64,000 bases of DNA from S5-A14a sp050908895 (GTDB taxonomy: Bacteria > Bacillota > Clostridia > Peptostreptococcales > Anaerovoracaceae), in contig CP171222.1 of the NCBI GenBank assembly GCA_050908895.1, forward strand, positions 1,488,001 to 1,552,000. The letters run 5' to 3'. Positions 26,368 to 34,326 of this stretch are shown piece by piece. The position numbers and the translations under genes are program-made. Below the pieces are notes generated by a model, which worked only from the letters and a program-made list of their open reading frames with translations, searched no databases and had not been told where the DNA came from. The first letter of the stretch is position 1; each line of letters opens with the position of its first letter.

Positions 26368-27177
26368 TCAATTAAATCTTAAATGTACAACCAGTGTCCT
26401 GTTCCATCTATCTGCAAAATACATATATATTTTTGTACTTAACTTTAATCCATGACAATCCTTTAATGCCTTTTGGAAAAATCCATCTACTTCTAAAAGC
26501 TTGGTGTTCGTATACTTTGCAAATTCCTTTGGGTTATCTACACTAAAATACATTTGTGCATTTGTATTTCCCGTTTTCTTCACATATTTGTTGGCAAGTT
26601 TTAACCCTTTAGAATTTGTAGCATCAAAGACTAATTCTCCATTAGGAATTTGAGCTTTCATCTTTTTAATCATCTCTATAATTTTAGACTCATCAAAATA
26701 CTGATAAACACCCGAAACAGAAATCAGTGTTGGAAGTATTGTATCTATTTCTTTAATCCAATCAAGCCTGAACATATCACCTGAAATAAGATTTTCGTTA
26801 TTGCCATTTCCAAGCACTCTTTTTCTAATTTCGATAACACTCGGCAAATCTACTTGATAAAAGTTGGCAGTTTTATTTCCTATGCGATGATAAGCAGTTT
26901 CTAAGCCTGCACCTAAAAACACTACATTTCCATCAGGATTATCTTTAAGAAAACTTATTATCTTTTCATCTATTGTCTTTTGTCTACAAACACTCGCCAT
27001 ATAAAAATATTCATTGCTGTTTTTGTCTATGCTGTCTGTCGGTATATGTGACTCTAAGGATAAAGCCTTTTCATCATAGAAAAATTCAGGGAACTTTTTT
27101 GTTGCATATATTCTTCCTACAAGCGGGATATACAGGGTATCTTCCACACCATTTAGTATGCTTTCAACACTCATCAT
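26368..27177 (-). CDS. Leucine carboxyl methyltransferase (PPM1/LCMT) family SAM-dependent enzyme
   Basis: The protein has 269 residues. The SAM site is GNVVFLGAGLETAYHRI (about 83-99), followed by the acidic strand NFYQVDLPSVIEIRKR and SVSGVYQYFDESKI. This pattern fits the LCMT/PPM1 family, whose bacterial members methylate small molecules or unknown substrates. It lies between the polyvalent gene and the DUF1016 nuclease gene, same strand, as accessory cargo. The ribosome site GGAGTGAA directly precedes two Met codons. The substrate is unknown. Confidence 0.85.
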   Translation of the reverse strand: MMSVESILNGVEDTLYIPLVGRIYATKKFPEFFYDEKALSLESHIPTDSIDKNSNEYFYMASVCRQKTIDEKIISFLKDNPDGNVVFLGAGLETAYHRIGNKTANFYQVDLPSVIEIRKRVLGNGNNENLISGDMFRLDWIKEIDTILPTLISVSGVYQYFDESKIIEMIKKMKAQIPNGELVFDATNSKGLKLANKYVKKTGNTNAQMYFSVDNPKEFAKYTNTKLLEVDGFFQKALKDCHGLKLSTKIYMYFADRWNRTLVVHLRFN

Positions 27178-27238
27178 TTCACTCCTTTCTTCATCTTAAT
27201 TGCCAGCAAATCAAAGCTTCTCCTATAGTATTCCTTTT

Positions 27239-28270
27239 TCATTTTTCCTCATTTGCTTCTACTTTTTCCTCTGCAATTTCTGTATACTCTTTCAGCTTTC
27301 TTTGCAACAGACTCTTATCAATAAGTTTTAATGTATACTCCGATACCATTGTAGGCGAAAGACTTCTACTTAATGCAAATTCTACTACCTCATCATCTTT
27401 TGAAGCACAAAGGATTACTCCTACGCTTGGATTTTCAGTTTGTTTCTTTACTTCTCTATCCAATGCTTCTAAATACAGGTTCATTTTTCCGATATATTCC
27501 GGCTTAAACTCTCCAATTTTTAATTCAAATGCAACTAAACAAGATAGTCCCCTATGATAGAACAACAAATCTATATAGTAATCATGATTGCCTACCTGTA
27601 CCCTATATTCATTACCTATAAAGGAAAAATCTTTTCCAATTTCTAAGATAAAGTTCTTCAGATTTTCAAGAATTGATTTCTGGAATTCTCTTTCATTTCC
27701 AATCTTGGGAGTATAAAGAAATTCCAATACATAGCTATCCATAAATAAATTATGTGTTTCCCGTTTTACTCTTTGTATAGTAGGTAAATTATTACCATTT
27801 GAAAGCATATAGCGTTCATAATATCCGCTATCCATCTGTCTTTCCAATTCACGCTTTGAATATCTTTCTTTTATTGCTAATTCAATATAAAATCTTCTCT
27901 CTTCTTGGCTTTTAGAAGCTGACATTATTTTCAAGTGATTAGTCCAGCTCAATTGTGTCACCAGTGGTGACACTTTTTCATCGTCCTTATACAGCTCATA
28001 AAATTGCTTCATTCTGTAAAGACCTCTGCGGTTAAAACCTTTTAATTCAGGATAATTAGTTGAGAAAAATTCAGCTACATTATCAACGAAACCGGAGCCA
28101 TAAGATGCCTCCTTAGTTTTTTCACTAATGTATTTTCCCACTTCCTGATACATCAAAATCAGTTCTTCATTGACTTTTTTATAAGCACGATCCTTTGCAC
28201 TTTCAACAATCTTAACAATATCCTCAAACAGATGATTATCTTTTCCAATATCTGTATTCTGCAATGCCAC
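27239..28270 (-). CDS. DUF1016/YhcG-family PDDEXK nuclease-domain protein
   Basis: The protein has 343 residues. An N-terminal DUF1016 domain (about 15-160: SYGSGFVDNVAEFFSTNYPE, then FNRRGLYRMKQFYELY) precedes a C-terminal PDDEXK fold. The nuclease core shows YYIDLLFYHRGLSCLVAFELK, i.e. D...ExK, then GEFKPEYIGKMNLYLEALDR. The start is a GTG at 28270 with AAAGGATAAG before it. An AbrB-type gene lies 33 bp upstream. The family is linked to genome maintenance and mobile-element defence; its exact role is not known. Confidence 0.88.
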   Translation of the reverse strand: MALQNTDIGKDNHLFEDIVKIVESAKDRAYKKVNEELILMYQEVGKYISEKTKEASYGSGFVDNVAEFFSTNYPELKGFNRRGLYRMKQFYELYKDDEKVSPLVTQLSWTNHLKIMSASKSQEERRFYIELAIKERYSKRELERQMDSGYYERYMLSNGNNLPTIQRVKRETHNLFMDSYVLEFLYTPKIGNEREFQKSILENLKNFILEIGKDFSFIGNEYRVQVGNHDYYIDLLFYHRGLSCLVAFELKIGEFKPEYIGKMNLYLEALDREVKKQTENPSVGVILCASKDDEVVEFALSRSLSPTMVSEYTLKLIDKSLLQRKLKEYTEIAEEKVEANEEK

Positions 28271-28303
28271 CTTATCCTTTCACCTACCTCTAAAAATGTG
28301 CCG

Positions 28304-28483
28304 TTATTTTTTAATGTTTTCTTCAATCAAAACATTGGAATTTTGAATTTCAACTTTATCTTTATTAACTACAAAAGTAACATAATCTCCATTTTCTAAA
28401 TTCAAAAGTTCTCTTATCCTTTTTGGGATAGTAACCTGTCCTTTTGCCATAACTTTTGCAGTATCCATAAATATATCTTTCAT
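28304..28483 (-). CDS. AbrB/MazE-type small DNA-binding protein
   Basis: A 59-residue ORF has an AGGAAGTAAGT site just upstream. The swapped-hairpin AbrB core is clear: AKVMAKGQVTIPKRIRELLN, then LENGDYVTFVVNKDKVEIQN. Such proteins act as antitoxins or regulators. It is the first gene of a pair with the DUF1016 nuclease, 33 bp apart, so it may control or neutralise it; no classic toxin is adjacent. Confidence 0.82.
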   Translation of the reverse strand: MKDIFMDTAKVMAKGQVTIPKRIRELLNLENGDYVTFVVNKDKVEIQNSNVLIEENIKK

Positions 28484-28566
28484 ACTTACTTCCTTTCGCC
28501 CTACTTTTCCTACAAAAGATTATAGCACTTTTAGGACATTTTTTCCACTCTGAGATTAGTTGCCTC

Positions 28567-28920
28567 TTACTTTGTATATGTCAGAACAACCTCTTTTATC
28601 TCATTTTCAATATCTTTCAAAAATTCTTCCTTTGAAGATTTTCCCTGAGCAATATCCGATAATTCCATTTCCCACTTCGCTGTCGTTTCTGCCGACTTAA
28701 AGCTATCCGCTACAATCGTTACAAGGCTAATTCCTTTATGAGTGGCTATAAGATTTTTCTTATCTCTTTCTACAAAGCCTTTATAGATTAGATTTTCGAT
28801 AATTCCTGCCCTTGTTGCAGGTGTTCCAAGTCCTTTTCTTTCCACTTCTACACCTTTTTCTAAGGCTTCATTTCCTGCAATCTCCATAGACTTTAAGATA
28901 GTATCTTCTGATAGCTTTTG
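28567..28920 (-). pseudogene. Topoisomerase III, C-terminal fragment
   Basis: About 117 codons remain: LSEDTILKSMEIAGNEALEK, then GLGTPATRAGIIENLIYKGF, which is the conserved late domain of mobile-element topoisomerase III. The N-terminal ~500 residues, including the active-site Tyr, are missing. The frame meets foreign sequence at about 28,920, next to the TnpW gene of the second Tn4451-like element. In intact elements topoisomerase III lies near the transfer genes. Confidence 0.85.
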
Positions 28921-28939
28921 TCAAGGGTAGTTAAGAAAT

Positions 28940-29110
28940 TTATTCGTCTTTTTTGTAACTCATATCTTCACATTCTTTTTGAATCAGTCTATTTATTTTA
29001 TCTGTAATTGTTTCCTTACTGGTTTCGCTGAAATGCACTGTAACTTTATAGTTTGTTTTTCCAATTTTTTTACTAAATGTATTTTCAGCTTTATTTTTCT
29101 CATCTGTCAT
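28940..29110 (-). CDS. TnpW-family protein of a second Tn4451-like element
   Basis: A 56-residue ORF (GGAGAGTGCAG upstream) carries the TnpW core FSKKIGKTNYKVTVHFSETS, then KETITDKINRLIQKE. It ends about 20 bp from the break in topoisomerase III. At both TnpW-side ends the sequence CTTGACAAA occurs just before the junction. It is related to, but not the same as, the TnpW at 12,759. Confidence 0.8.
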   Translation of the reverse strand: MTDEKNKAENTFSKKIGKTNYKVTVHFSETSKETITDKINRLIQKECEDMSYKKDE

Positions 29111-29133
29111 CTGCACTCTCCTTTCATCGTAAT

Positions 29134-29167
29134 AAAAAAGAGAAGCAGATTATTACTCCACTTCTCT
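29134..29167 (-). terminator. Hairpin with U-tract before the second TnpW
   Basis: AGAGAAG (29139-29145) and CTTCTCT (29161-29167) form a 7-bp stem followed by TTTTTTATT in the minus direction, about 25 nt before the TnpW start. It has the same placement as hairpins before the RepA-like and polyvalent genes. Confidence 0.62.
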
Positions 29168-29224
29168 AATCATTCACATATAATTCAGTTTTTTATGATA
29201 GTACAATCTCCATTGCACAATTTT

Positions 29225-29245
29225 CCAGACACCGTCTGGCAAATC
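29225..29245. repeat. 20-bp direct repeat, copy 1, with internal palindrome
   Basis: CAGACACCGTCTGGCAAATC here matches CAGACACTGTCTGGCAAATG at 29,969-29,988 with two differences. Each copy contains the palindrome CAGAC-N3/4-GTCTG. The two copies lie 743 bp apart and bracket the RelBE-like module. Confidence 0.65.
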
Positions 29246-29251
29246 TTACAC

Positions 29252-29586
29252 TTATTTTTCAAATGTAACTCTGTCTTTTAATTGATTTTCTATATCTCTT
29301 TTCCCATAGATAATACGGTATATTTTTACCATTTGGCTTGACTCATCAGGAATGTAAAATACAAGATAGTTCTCAATAGGTAAAACTCTGAGTCCTTTGT
29401 CTTTCCATTCTTGATAATCACATAATCTATGCCTGTTTGGAAATTCATCAAGAGATTTATAGCTTTTAATATTCTATATGATAACTTTTCAGCGATATTA
29501 GGTTCTAATAATTCATCTGAAATATATCTTACAATGCTAATTAAGTCTCTTTTAGCATTTTCAGAAAATATTATCTTATATTTCAT
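29252..29586 (-). pseudogene. RelE/ParE-family toxin, frameshifted
   Basis: The first ~45 codons read MKYKIIFSENAKRDLISIVR as a RelE/ParE toxin. After KAI the frame is lost near 29,458. One base back, the sequence encodes the expected rest: SLDEFPNRHRLCDYQEWKD, then LVFYIPDESSQMVKIYRIIY and GKRDIENQL, ending at 29252. A single A missing from an A-run (AAAATC reading as AAATC) explains it. The toxin should be dead, unless the loss is a sequencing error. It overlaps the antitoxin gene by 4 nt. Confidence 0.82.
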
Positions 29587-29888
29587 CTCCCAAACTCTTT
29601 CTTTAACTCATTTTCTACTTCTTCAAAACTATATGTTCTTCCGTTCTCAAAATCACTCTGAGCCTTTAACATTTCCATATTAAATTCTGCTTCTGATAAA
29701 TTTGATAAAGAAAGAGGCTTTGTATTAGGAATTTTAACATCAAAAGGCAAACCGTTTTGCATTACAACCTGTCTTAAAAAGATAGATACAGCATTTGACA
29801 TAGGTATTCCGAGTTTTTCAAGCACTACTTCCGCCTGCTCTTTAATATTAGGTTCTACTCTTACATAAATATTTGATGTTCTTGCCAT
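29583..29888 (-). CDS. RelB/DinJ-family antitoxin
   Basis: The protein has 101 residues with an N-terminal ribbon-helix-helix (MARTSNIYVRVEPNIKEQAE, then LGIPMSNAVSIFLRQVV) followed by the toxin-binding tail (SFEEVENELKKEFGR). The ATG at 29888 is preferred to one 9 nt upstream. It is intact and would autoregulate the module, although the partner toxin gene is frameshifted. Confidence 0.87.
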   Translation of the reverse strand: MARTSNIYVRVEPNIKEQAEVVLEKLGIPMSNAVSIFLRQVVMQNGLPFDVKIPNTKPLSLSNLSEAEFNMEMLKAQSDFENGRTYSFEEVENELKKEFGR

Positions 29889-29968
29889 ATATATCACTTC
29901 CTTTCGCTTTAGATTATATCACTTTTGATTGCGAATAGCAATACATTTGATGTCATAATTAAAAATAA

Positions 29969-29988
29969 CAGACACTGTCTGGCAAATG
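29969..29988. repeat. 20-bp direct repeat, copy 2
   Basis: CAGACACTGTCTGGCAAATG here is the partner of the copy at 29,226-29,245. Together they bracket the toxin-antitoxin module and may mark the ends of a small cassette or be regulator binding sites. Confidence 0.65.
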
Positions 29989-30000
29989 TAACAAACTGCA

Positions 30001-30206
30001 CTATCTTTCCTCATTCCTGTAATAGTTCTTTGTCTTTGCCTTTCGTTTTTCGTAGGATTCTTGTCTCTCTTGATATTTTTTAATCTGTTCAATTACACTT
30101 GGCTTTTCTCCTCTCTTAATCGCTTTGTCTATCTCAATAGATAGGTCTATACCATAATCATCATTTACAGTTTTTACGGCATACTTTATATGGTTGATAC
30201 TTTCGT
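30001..30206 (-). pseudogene. C-terminal fragment of a second MobL relaxase
   Basis: About 68 codons before a TAG at 30003 read NHIKYAVKTVNDDYGIDLSI, then AIKRGEKPSVIEQIKKY. This is clearly homologous to the tail of the MobL at 2,786-4,486 (NHIKYVVGEVNKDFGIDINI; RGEKPSVKMALEEFQKQ). The rest is removed at the left end of the IS at 30,207. It shows that a second mobilisation module once lay here. Confidence 0.83.
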
Positions 30207-30283
30207 TGGATCTATACTAAAAAAGTAGACATAAAGATGAATACTAAGATATAATAAAGTAGACAAAGGAAGGTGTTATATTT

Positions 30284-30561
30284 ATGCAAAAAATTATTAC
30301 GATGAAGACTTCAAAAAATCGATTGTCAGCCTTTATCATAACGGAAAATCTCAAACACAACTTAGTAAAGAATACGGGATCTCTCTCAGTGCCATCAACA
30401 AATGGGTGAAACGCTACTCTGAAATCAAAACGGAAGATGGCGATATCTTCACTGCCGCGCAAATTAAGGAACTTCAAAAGCGAAATGCTCAACTGGAAGA
30501 GGAGAATCTCATCTTAAAAAAAGCGATTGCCATATTCACGCCACACTCAAGCAACGATTAG
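30284..30561 (+). pseudogene. IS3-family OrfA with a frameshift at codon 3
   Basis: From about 30,295 the frame reads NYYDEDFKKSIVSLYHNGKS, then TQLSKEYGISLSAINKWVKR and a leucine-zipper helix (QLEEENLILKKAIAIF), a typical OrfA of ~92 residues. The only nearby ATG (30284) reads MQK and then leaves the frame, because the A-run after the C has six A rather than seven. The slippery A7 (30516-30522) for OrfAB fusion is intact. Confidence 0.75.
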
Positions 30562-30620
30562 ACGCGGTTCATAAACTTCGTTTTCAACATAGTATCAAGC
30601 TCTTATGTAAGGTTTTAAGA

Positions 30621-31415
30621 GTGAATCGAAGCTCTTACTACAAGCACTTTTCCACAAAGACCGCCCCACGAGTCAAGGAAAATCAAGAGATTGCGACAAA
30701 TATTTTAAAAATTGTTGCAGATTATGATAAAAGAGTAGGTGCTTATAAAATCACTCACATCTTAGAACGTGACTATGGCATTAAAATCAGTCCGGGAAGA
30801 GTGTACCTACTGATAAAAACCTTAAATCTTCCACGTATGTCCACACAGAAACCTGTTTTAAAATATCATTCGGAAGATCACATAGAATATCATAATCATT
30901 TGCACCAAGCATTCAATCCGAAGTCTCCGAACATGATATGGGCGAGTGACTTTACTTATATCAAGGTAAATGGAACTTGGTATTATTTGTGTATTATCAT
31001 GGATTTGTTTTCAAGAAAAATCATTGCTTGGAATCTTTCCTCCAAACCAAATGCAGAACTCATAACAACAACCTTTCAAAAAGCGTACACAAACAGAAAC
31101 TCCCCTCAAGGATTGATGTTTCATTCGGATCGTGGAACGCAGTATACAGCGATGTCTTTTCGAAAGTTTTTAGATGCTCTCGGGGTGATTCAGTCTTTTT
31201 CTAAGAAAGGTTATCCTTTTGATAACGCCTGCTGTGAAAGCTTTTTTAAATATCTAAAAAAGGAGGAATGCAATCGTAGAAATTATCACACGAAGAAAGA
31301 ATTAGAACTCTCAATATTTCAATACATTGAAGGATTTTACAACTCAAAGAGACCTCATGGTTCATTAGGGCTCATGAGTCCTAATGAAAAAGAAAAAGAG
31401 TATTGGAGCAAATAA
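30621..31415 (+). CDS. IS3-family transposase OrfB
   Basis: The DDE catalytic residues are present: Asp in WASDFTYIKV, Asp in FHSDRGTQY, and Glu in CCESFFKYLKKEE. The N-terminal region has the HTH_21 segment (DKRVGAYKITHILERDYGI). The GTG at 30621 is only the first start codon; the frame is open from the A7 slip site at 30,516, implying an OrfAB fusion. It could still be active if OrfA were supplied by another copy. Confidence 0.87.
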   Translation: MNRSSYYKHFSTKTAPRVKENQEIATNILKIVADYDKRVGAYKITHILERDYGIKISPGRVYLLIKTLNLPRMSTQKPVLKYHSEDHIEYHNHLHQAFNPKSPNMIWASDFTYIKVNGTWYYLCIIMDLFSRKIIAWNLSSKPNAELITTTFQKAYTNRNSPQGLMFHSDRGTQYTAMSFRKFLDALGVIQSFSKKGYPFDNACCESFFKYLKKEECNRRNYHTKKELELSIFQYIEGFYNSKRPHGSLGLMSPNEKEKEYWSK

Positions 31416-31470
31416 GATATCTTCACAAAAAAATTTCCAAATTTGTGTCTATTTACTTGACTATAGTCCA

Positions 31471-31805
31471 ATAAAGCGTACATTGTTTCTTCTAAATATC
31501 TCCATAGCATTTCCTACTTGAAGATAATTTCGCCCCCATCTTGTCATATCTTTCATAATGACAATACCGATTTTTCCTTGCTCTACATCGCTTATCATCT
31601 GTGTATAGGCACTACGATCAAAGAACCTACCGCTTTCATCATCATCGATATAGTGGCGAATATTCATCAGCTTGTGCTGTCTTGCATATATCTCTAAAAA
31701 TGCTTTCTGATTGACTATACTGTTGCTTTCGCCCCCGTCCCTATCCTCATCACCAACTGAAAGGCGGGAGTATAGCCCTGTGATTTTGGTTGCATATTCC
31801 ATCAT
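31471..31805 (-). pseudogene. N-terminal fragment of a TnpX-like serine recombinase
   Basis: The fragment starts at the ATG at 31805 (AAGGAGGATAAAGCT upstream) and reads through the catalytic region ITGLYSRLSVGDEDRDGGES, then SIVNQKAFLEIYARQ and VIMKDMTRWGRNYLQVG. It ends abruptly at the IS right end after about 111 codons. It is the 5' part of the recombinase of the second Tn4451-like element. Note the Gln in NQKAF, the residue replaced by amber in the first element. Confidence 0.87.
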
Positions 31806-31854
31806 AGCTTTATCCTCCTTTTTGTGTCTATATATCACTCCTGTTCAGTTAATA

Positions 31855-32166
31855 TTATGCAGCCCACCTGGCAGAGCCATATTCTTCACCATGCCGATAC
31901 TTCTTTGCATTCTTTCCCTTAAGATAAACTGCAAGCTTAAGAGCTGCTCCACAGGCAAGACCTACAAGCAAATCAAAAGGCCATAAGCTTGGAAGCGGAT
32001 TCGTAAATGCGGTTTGAAATCCACCGCCAAGAATCATTCCCTGCAGCTTCTCTGACGCATTTACTCCCTCTGCAATACGCCAGGCTTCACCAAAATTGGT
32101 AGCAAAAAGCCCTATCGCTACATAAGGGATATTCAAGATAATCTTCTTTTTCATTTTCTGATTCAT
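31855..32166 (-). pseudogene. VirD4/TraG-type coupling protein, N-terminal fragment
   Basis: About 100 residues remain: two membrane helices (IILNIPYVAIGLFATNF; LPSLWPFDLLVGLACGAALK) and the start of the cytosolic domain, KYRHGEEYGSARW, which normally continues GT followed by the ATPase. Here it ends two codons later, at the edge of the second Tn4451-like remnant. The Walker motifs are lost, so no coupling function remains. It overlaps the PcfB gene by 4 nt. Confidence 0.87.
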
Positions 32167-32648
32167 CGTGTCTGCTCCTTCCTCTTCTCAGCTACCTTTC
32201 GAGGTATAGAAGCCACAATTTCCTTAAACTTCTGTAGCTTACCAAGTACACTTGCCTTCGCACCTTTTTCTTTTCCAAGGGTTCTTCTGGTATAATCTGC
32301 CACTAGATCTGAGAGTGGATCCGCATCCTGAGCCTTGAAGAAAATCTTATAGGTGCCCGCCTCTTTGTCTTTCACTACAGCATAGTCAACGCCATATTTC
32401 TTAGCCAGGCGATTAAAAAGATGGATATCCTCTCCATCCAATTCAATCTTCTGAGCGCCCTTGCCCTGTTTGATGAGCTTTTTGACCGGCATCTTACCGG
32501 TAGGGACTTTCTCCTTGCCGAAGTACTTTTTATCGTGTCTATAACGCATATAGGCTTTCAGGATATTAATAAACATTCTCACTGTTGGCTTGGCACCTTT
32601 TTCCACCATGAAGTGGAGCGACTTGGCAGACATTTCTTCATTTACCAC
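32163..32648 (-). CDS. PcfB/DUF3801-family conjugation protein
   Basis: The protein has 161 residues: SLHFMVEKGAKPTVRMFINI, then GKMPVKKLIKQGKGAQKIEL and FNRLAKKYGVDYAVVKDKE. This matches PcfB (DUF3801), which works with the coupling protein to recruit the relaxosome. The start is a GTG with GGAGGCGAT upstream. The gene is intact, but its partner VirD4 is truncated. Confidence 0.85.
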   Translation of the reverse strand: MVNEEMSAKSLHFMVEKGAKPTVRMFINILKAYMRYRHDKKYFGKEKVPTGKMPVKKLIKQGKGAQKIELDGEDIHLFNRLAKKYGVDYAVVKDKEAGTYKIFFKAQDADPLSDLVADYTRRTLGKEKGAKASVLGKLQKFKEIVASIPRKVAEKRKEQTR

Positions 32649-32678
32649 GATTTATCGCCTCCTTCCGGTAACTGTGAT

Positions 32679-33011
32679 TTATGCAAAGCCAATTACACCA
32701 TCAAGGGTTGTAACAATAACCTTTGCCTTTCTGGCAATTGCAATATCATCTTTTACATCTTCATTCTGTTTATTACCGCAGATTACAAGGAATCTGGCTC
32801 TACGAAGAAGATCCTCTGACATCTCCTTATAACGTTTGTGAGCCTCCTGATCCTCAGCTGAAAAAATGCCATCAAAAGCGAGAACCGGACAAAGTGGCAA
32901 ATATCCCTGCTTAACTAGCTCCTGACAGTATTTCTTTGCATCCTCTTTTGCTACAACAGGATTCTTATTCCAGGCTGCAGTAACGTAAGCTCTCGGTATT
33001 GTTCTACTCAT
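32679..33011 (-). CDS. DUF7768-like ICE protein
   Basis: The protein has 110 residues: MSRTIPRAYVTAAWNKNPVV, a central LLRRARFLVICG, then DVKDDIAIARKAKVIVTTLD. The layout resembles nucleoside deoxyribosyltransferase-like/DUF4406-type Rossmann folds seen as small proteins in conjugative elements. No catalytic residues can be claimed. It lies in the same operon as the following hypothetical gene, with a good ribosome site (AGGAGG). Confidence 0.65.
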   Translation of the reverse strand: MSRTIPRAYVTAAWNKNPVVAKEDAKKYCQELVKQGYLPLCPVLAFDGIFSAEDQEAHKRYKEMSEDLLRRARFLVICGNKQNEDVKDDIAIARKAKVIVTTLDGVIGFA

Positions 33012-33023
33012 GATATTTCCTCC

Positions 33024-33434
33024 TTAATCAACACGCATTGCAGAAAAGCAGGCATCTCCTGCCTTCAAAGTATCCATCTGTGCCATAGCAACCTCTAAGA
33101 GATCACCAATCTCATCATCAGGAATAGCTTTGAGCACATTCCCTGCTCTTTGAAAAATGAGAACACTGCCTACCAGGTACTCCTCACCTTCAGCCTTAAA
33201 AAGCTTATCTTTGTTATAAACAGCAATATAATCTGACTGTCCAAGATGAGTTCCAGCCCCACAAGTAGCCATCTGATCAAGAATTGTCTCTGCTTCCTTC
33301 ATAGAAATCTGTCTGATTTTGCCGTTGGTTCCAAGAATCACAGCATGAGCATCAGGCCTGGATACATCTGTCTCCGGTACTTTAATTCCATCCTTCATAG
33401 GATCAAGCTGAATATCAATTGTAATCTGTTCCAT
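33024..33434 (-). CDS. Conserved hypothetical ICE protein
   Basis: The protein has about 136 residues, begins MEQITIDIQLDPMKDGIKVP and contains HLGQSDYIAVYNKDKLF and YLVGSVLIFQRAGNVLKAIP. The composition suggests a soluble beta-rich protein. I do not recognise a family. It is located between the RepA_N initiator and the DUF7768-like gene, all tightly spaced on one strand. The start at 33434 is preferred because GGAGGAATGACA precedes it. Confidence 0.6.
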   Translation of the reverse strand: MEQITIDIQLDPMKDGIKVPETDVSRPDAHAVILGTNGKIRQISMKEAETILDQMATCGAGTHLGQSDYIAVYNKDKLFKAEGEEYLVGSVLIFQRAGNVLKAIPDDEIGDLLEVAMAQMDTLKAGDACFSAMRVD

Positions 33435-33446
33435 TGTCATTCCTCC

Positions 33447-34316
33447 TTAGATTTTTCCTGTCGCCATGTCATGCTGGACCAGCGACTTGTAATAGTTGTT
33501 GATTGTAATCGGCGCATTATAAAGCGTCGCAAGAATATACTGTTTTACATTTTTGATATGAGTCGTGTTCTCCTTCATACAATCCAAGACAAATTCAATG
33601 TGACTGTAACTAAGCTTCATCAGCTGACTCTTAACCACCTGCGCAGGTTTATCATCACCTGCAATACGAATCATTTTTCTCTTAGAACAAACTGCATCCA
33701 GGATAATCTCCAAGATTTCATCAATCTGATCCTGAGAATAGGGATAATTCTTCTTAAGGAATTCCACTTCTAATGATTCATTGAAATAGTTCCGGTATTG
33801 TTCTCTCTCATCCATTCCCTTCCCATCCTCGGAAAGGAAAGGATAAGTATAACTACACTCAGTATTATTAATCTCAGTATTATTAGGTAATGAATTTCGT
33901 GACTCCGGGCCAATGATTTTCACTACACCGGAGTAATGATTTTCATTACTCTGGACTAATGATTTCTGATGAAGAATAAAGTTCTTCACATAGATTTTGT
34001 CAGGCTTACAAAGTCCCTGCTTTATCCTCTCAATAAGTCCATAGCTCTCAAGCTCTTTCAGAAGCTTCATGGCTTTCTGATTAGCACAGTGTAGATCTTC
34101 CTGGATATTTTCCAAGGTGTAATAGACATACACTCGCCCCTGATCATCAATCCAGTGATTCTTCTTTGAAAGGGATACACGATTCAGGAATAAACCATAC
34201 AAAACCTTGGCATCCGTTGAGAGTTTAGCGAACTTTTCATCCTTGAAAAGAACCTGTGGAATCATATAAAAGGCAAACTGCTCCGACTCTTCTTCTCGAA
34301 AATAGCCGAAGTCCAT
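33447..34316 (-). CDS. RepA_N-family replication initiator
   Basis: The protein has 289 residues. The N-terminal RepA_N domain is FYMIPQVLFKDEKFAKLSTD, then AKVLYGLFLNRVSLSKKNHW and YYTLENIQEDLHCANQKAMK, a winged helix that binds iterons in plasmids and conjugative elements. The C-terminal part (about 180-289) is a helical DnaD-like region that recruits host replication proteins. The start at 34316 follows AAAGGGGCG. Iteron-like decamers lie at 36,191-36,220, not inside the gene. Confidence 0.85.
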   Translation of the reverse strand: MDFGYFREEESEQFAFYMIPQVLFKDEKFAKLSTDAKVLYGLFLNRVSLSKKNHWIDDQGRVYVYYTLENIQEDLHCANQKAMKLLKELESYGLIERIKQGLCKPDKIYVKNFILHQKSLVQSNENHYSGVVKIIGPESRNSLPNNTEINNTECSYTYPFLSEDGKGMDEREQYRNYFNESLEVEFLKKNYPYSQDQIDEILEIILDAVCSKRKMIRIAGDDKPAQVVKSQLMKLSYSHIEFVLDCMKENTTHIKNVKQYILATLYNAPITINNYYKSLVQHDMATGKI

Positions 34317-34326
34317 AGGCGCCCCT

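Larger units (their letters stand above)
30207..31470 (+). mobile_element. Second IS3-family insertion sequence
   Basis: The ends are inverted repeats of about 29 bp: TGGATCTATACTAAAAAAGT on the left and the complement of TGGACTATAGTCAAGTAAAT on the right. Length is 1,264 bp. It carries an orfA with a lost base near its start and an intact orfB. The left flank is a relaxase tail and the right flank a TnpX start, with no target duplication, so sequence next to the IS has been deleted or exchanged. Confidence 0.83.

Noticed and set aside
30244..30492. An 82-codon minus-strand ORF in the second IS
   Set aside because: It is antisense to orfA and explained by it.
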